Part shown: piece by piece, positions 23,982 to 26,594 of the stretch
How the letters are laid out: each line of letters starts with the position of its first letter
Position numbering within the stretch: position 1 is the first letter of the stretch
Assembly: GCA_963677915.2 (NCBI GenBank)
Contig: CAXXGE010000026.1
Span: 1-26,594, forward strand
DNA from: G963677915 sp963677915
GTDB lineage: Bacteria; Bacillota; Clostridia; Lachnospirales; Vallitaleaceae
Direction of reading: 5' to 3'
Length of the DNA stretch: 26,594 nt
The notes under the pieces: model-generated
The model's database searches: none
What the model was told of the DNA's origin: nothing
Seen by the model: only the letters and a program-made list of their open reading frames with translations
Program-made: the position numbers and the translations under genes

Positions 23982-25925
23982 ATGAAAAAAACAATTCGCA
24001 TGACGGTGGGACAGGCCGTCGTTAAATTCCTGAATCAACAATACGTCGAGTTCGACGGTAAAGAAGAAACTTTTGTAAAAGGTATATTCACAATATTTGG
24101 ACATGGAAACGTAGTTGGACTTGGTCAGGCACTTGAAGAGGATCCAGGTCATCTGCTTGTGCACCAGGGAAGAAACGAGCAAGGTATGGCAGCGGCTGCA
24201 GTCGGTTTTGCAAAACAGAACCACAGAAGACGCATCTATGCTGCGACATCTTCTGTAGGACCTGGTGCAGCAAACATGGTAACAGCAGCTGCAACAGCTA
24301 CGGCAAACAGAATCCCAGTACTGCTTCTCCCAGGAGACACTTTCGCAGTCAGACAGCCGGACCCTGTACTCCAGCAAATGGAGCAGTTCCATGACCTGAG
24401 CTTGACAACAAACGATGCTTTCCGCCCTGTCAGCAAATATTGGGACAGAATCAACCGTCCGGAGCAGCTTATGTCAGCGATGATCAGCGCGATGCGCGTA
24501 CTTACAGATCCTGCAAATACAGGCGCGGTTACAATCTGCCTGCCACAGGACGTACAAGGTGAAGCGTACGATTATCCGGAATACTTCTTCCAGAAGCGTG
24601 TTCATAGAATTGAAAGAACTGCACCAACAGAAGCGATGCTCGAAGAAGCGGTCAAGATGATCAGCAAGAAGAAAAAGCCACTTCTTATCTGCGGCGGCGG
24701 TGTCAGGTATTCCGAAGCCGGAAAAGCCCTGACTGATTTTGCGGAAGCTTTCAATATTCCTTATGCTGAGACACAAGCCGGCAAGAGTGCAACAGTTTAC
24801 ACCCATCCACTGAACATCGGTGGTATCGGTACAACAGGCTGCCTTGCGGCGAACACGTTGGGTCAGGAAACAGACCTTGTTATCGGTGTAGGAACAAGAT
24901 ACACAGACTTCACAACTGCTTCCAAGTGGCTCTATCAAAACCCTGACGTCGATTTCGTCAATATCAATGTGGCAAACTTCGATGCTTACAAAATGGATGC
25001 CGTCAGAATGGTGGCAGACGCCAAGACAACACTTGAAGTACTGAAGGAAAGACTTGAAGCCGTTGGCTACAAGAGCGAATACACAACAGAGATCAAAGCG
25101 GTCAAAGACGAGTGGGACGAAGAACTTCAGCGTCTGTTCAATCTTAAGTACACAGGTCCCGGTTTCGAACCTGAAATCAAGGACGGCCTGACGGATGCTT
25201 TGGAAGAGTATAAGAAGGCACTTGGTTCCGAGATGACTCAAACTCGCGTACTGGGTATCCTGGATGAAGAACTGGACGACAGTTCAATCGTTGTCGGTGC
25301 AGCGGGATCACTTCCGGGTGACCTTCAAAGAATGTTCAGAGCGAAGAGTGAACGCGCCTACCATATGGAATACGGTTATTCCTGCATGGGCTATGAAATC
25401 AACGCAGCACTTGGTGCGAAGATGGCCGAGCCTGACAGGGAAGTCTATGCTTACGTTGGTGACGGATCCTTCATGATGCTTCACTCTGAGCTTGCTACAT
25501 CCATTCAGGACCGCAAGAAGATCAATGTCATTCTTTTTGACAACATCGAGTACGGCTGCATCAACAACCTTCAGATGGAAAGAGGCCAGGGCAGCTTCGG
25601 TACAGAGATGAGATACAGAAATGAAGAAACCGGCAAACTTGAAGGCGACCTTGTCTACGTTGACTTCGCGAAGATCGGTGAAGGCTACGGCTGCAAGACA
25701 TACACATGCAAGACCGAGGAAGAGCTTAGAGCTGCTATTCAGGATGCGAAAAAGCAGACAGTTTCCACTTTGCTTGACATCAAGGTGCTGCCTAAGACAA
25801 TGACAGACGGATACAAAGGTTTCTGGAGATGCGGACAGGCTGAAGTTTCCAAGTTTGAAAGCGTTGTAAAAGAGACCGAGAAGCAAAAAGAAGAACTCAA
25901 CAGACAAAGTACCAGAGAGTACTAA
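23982..25925 (+). CDS. iolD: IolD, 3D-(3,5/4)-trihydroxycyclohexane-1,2-dione hydrolase
   Basis: Opens the ring of the inositol-derived dione to give 5-deoxy-D-glucuronate, using thiamine diphosphate (TPP). 647 residues (637 in Bacillus). The N-terminal pyrimidine-binding domain has HQGRNEQGMAAAAVGFAKQ with the catalytic Glu; the central domain has LLICGGGVRYSEAGKAL; the C-terminal domain has EYGYSCMGYEINAALGAK and the TPP-magnesium motif GDGSFMMLHSEL ending in DNIEYGCINN. It is the last recognised iol gene in the window. iolG (inositol dehydrogenase), iolE (inosose dehydratase) and a transporter are not seen and should lie downstream or elsewhere. Confidence 0.94.
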   Translation: MKKTIRMTVGQAVVKFLNQQYVEFDGKEETFVKGIFTIFGHGNVVGLGQALEEDPGHLLVHQGRNEQGMAAAAVGFAKQNHRRRIYAATSSVGPGAANMVTAAATATANRIPVLLLPGDTFAVRQPDPVLQQMEQFHDLSLTTNDAFRPVSKYWDRINRPEQLMSAMISAMRVLTDPANTGAVTICLPQDVQGEAYDYPEYFFQKRVHRIERTAPTEAMLEEAVKMISKKKKPLLICGGGVRYSEAGKALTDFAEAFNIPYAETQAGKSATVYTHPLNIGGIGTTGCLAANTLGQETDLVIGVGTRYTDFTTASKWLYQNPDVDFVNINVANFDAYKMDAVRMVADAKTTLEVLKERLEAVGYKSEYTTEIKAVKDEWDEELQRLFNLKYTGPGFEPEIKDGLTDALEEYKKALGSEMTQTRVLGILDEELDDSSIVVGAAGSLPGDLQRMFRAKSERAYHMEYGYSCMGYEINAALGAKMAEPDREVYAYVGDGSFMMLHSELATSIQDRKKINVILFDNIEYGCINNLQMERGQGSFGTEMRYRNEETGKLEGDLVYVDFAKIGEGYGCKTYTCKTEEELRAAIQDAKKQTVSTLLDIKVLPKTMTDGYKGFWRCGQAEVSKFESVVKETEKQKEELNRQSTREY

Positions 25926-25978
25926 AATAGATATTGGAGTAACAATATCGTTTGTTCGTAAGGACGGAGGTAAACAGT

Positions 25979-26594
25979 ATGGCGGACATGCGCGAAAAGA
26001 TACAAGAACTATTTAACAAAAGAGCCAAGCTGGAAGTCGGTGGCGGTCAGCAAAGGATCGAGAAACAGCATGAACTTGGCAAAATGACTGCCCGTGAAAG
26101 GATCACTGAACTTCTTGATCCTGACAGCTTTGTTGAAATCGGTGGTTTCATTCAGCACAGAACAACGGATTTCGACATGGACAAAAGAGAAATACCTGGT
26201 GATGGTGTTGTCACAGGCTACGGTTCCATTGATGGCTTGCTGGTATACATCTACTCACAGGACTTTACAGTTTTGGGTGGGTCCCTCGGTGAGGCGCATG
26301 CGGCTAAAATCTGCACAGTGATGGATATGGCTGTGAAAAATGGCGCACCGATCATCGGTATCAATGATTCGGGCGGTGCCCGTGTTCAAGAGGGTATCGA
26401 TGCATTGGCCGGATTCGGAAACATATTCAAGAGAAATACACTGGCTTCTGGAAGAATCCCACAGATTTCCATCATACTCGGCCCGTGTGCAGGGGGCGCT
26501 GTTTATTCTCCTGCCATCACAGACTTTGTTTTCATGGTAGACAGAACAAGCCAGATGTTCATCACAGGGCCTGAGGTTATCAGAGCCGTTACGG
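25979..26594 (+). CDS. Biotin-dependent acyl-CoA carboxyltransferase / decarboxylase alpha subunit, 3'-truncated by the window
   Basis: The first 205 residues of a carboxyltransferase of the MmdA/PccB/12S type, normally 510-520 residues. Visible are KMTARERITELLDP, GDGVVTGYGSIDG, SQDFTVLGGSLGEAHAAK, the acyl-CoA-binding INDSGGARVQEGIDALAGFG, and LGPCAGGAVYSPAITDF. It moves CO2 between an acyl-CoA (propionyl-, methylmalonyl- or malonyl-CoA) and biotin. In anaerobes the same protein is the alpha subunit of sodium-pumping methylmalonyl-CoA decarboxylase. The ATG at 25979 follows GGAGG; 53 bases separate it from iolD, in the same direction and without a terminator, so it may be co-transcribed. 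The beta subunit and biotin carrier genes, needed to decide between carboxylase and decarboxylase, would lie beyond the window. Confidence 0.88.
   Translation, partial: MADMREKIQELFNKRAKLEVGGGQQRIEKQHELGKMTARERITELLDPDSFVEIGGFIQHRTTDFDMDKREIPGDGVVTGYGSIDGLLVYIYSQDFTVLGGSLGEAHAAKICTVMDMAVKNGAPIIGINDSGGARVQEGIDALAGFGNIFKRNTLASGRIPQISIILGPCAGGAVYSPAITDFVFMVDRTSQMFITGPEVIRAVT

Overview
The window joins two unrelated kinds of DNA. Bases 1 to about 2042 are extremely A+T-rich and cannot be read with the bacterial code. If TAA and TAG are read as glutamine, with TGA as the only stop, the minus strand gives long protein-like stretches; this is the signature of ciliate nuclear DNA. At about 2043 the composition changes within a few bases to roughly 45-50% G+C, and the remaining 24.5 kb is ordinary bacterial chromosome: tightly packed intronless genes, strong Shine-Dalgarno sites, sigma-A-type promoters and rho-independent terminators. 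The gene content (LCP, Lar nickel-cofactor genes, L25/Ctc, DUF4153, DUF6062, an iol cluster) suggests an anaerobic or fermentative Bacillota (Firmicutes). The junction cuts the first codons off a bacterial protease gene, so a chimeric contig is the simplest explanation (for example a ciliate culture or gut sample with food or symbiont bacteria).

Layout of the bacterial part. (1) 2043-4804: site-2 protease with CBS domains (5'-truncated), a REP-like hairpin, and a DEAD-box helicase whose C-terminal linker carries a second copy of the same repeat, followed by a bidirectional terminator. (2) 4823-8580: an LCP cell-wall ligase on the minus strand, diverging from larC-larE-larB, which make the nickel-pincer cofactor of lactate racemase-type enzymes. 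(3) 8638-15008: a co-directional run of alpha/beta hydrolase, HxxxDG acyltransferase, zinc-ribbon membrane protein, DUF4153 membrane protein and GH13 oligo-1,6-glucosidase. (4) 15020-18718: pcm and a DUF434 gene on the minus strand, DUF6062 and an aldo/keto reductase on plus, then ribosomal protein L25 on minus. (5) 18850-26594: a DeoR-family regulator diverging from iolC, an acylating aldehyde dehydrogenase gene, iolJ, iolB, iolD and the start of a biotin-dependent carboxyltransferase gene, cut by the window end.

Six genes between 4.8 and 13.3 kb are broken by frameshifts. Most of those I could resolve are single extra bases in runs of two to four identical bases. Removing the inferred extra bases restores a length divisible by three and a full-length protein for each gene, so I read them as consensus errors, not decay. 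An apparent LarE-LarB fusion is one such error.

The most interesting biology is the iol cluster. It encodes the kinase, aldolase, isomerase and dione hydrolase of myo-inositol breakdown. In the place of the usual methylmalonate-semialdehyde dehydrogenase IolA it has a CoA-acylating aldehyde dehydrogenase of the SucD/SauS/AdhE-N type, and the cluster runs into an acyl-CoA carboxyltransferase/decarboxylase subunit. This suggests a route malonate semialdehyde -> malonyl-CoA -> acetyl-CoA in which the decarboxylation could be coupled to sodium export. That route is an inference from gene content.
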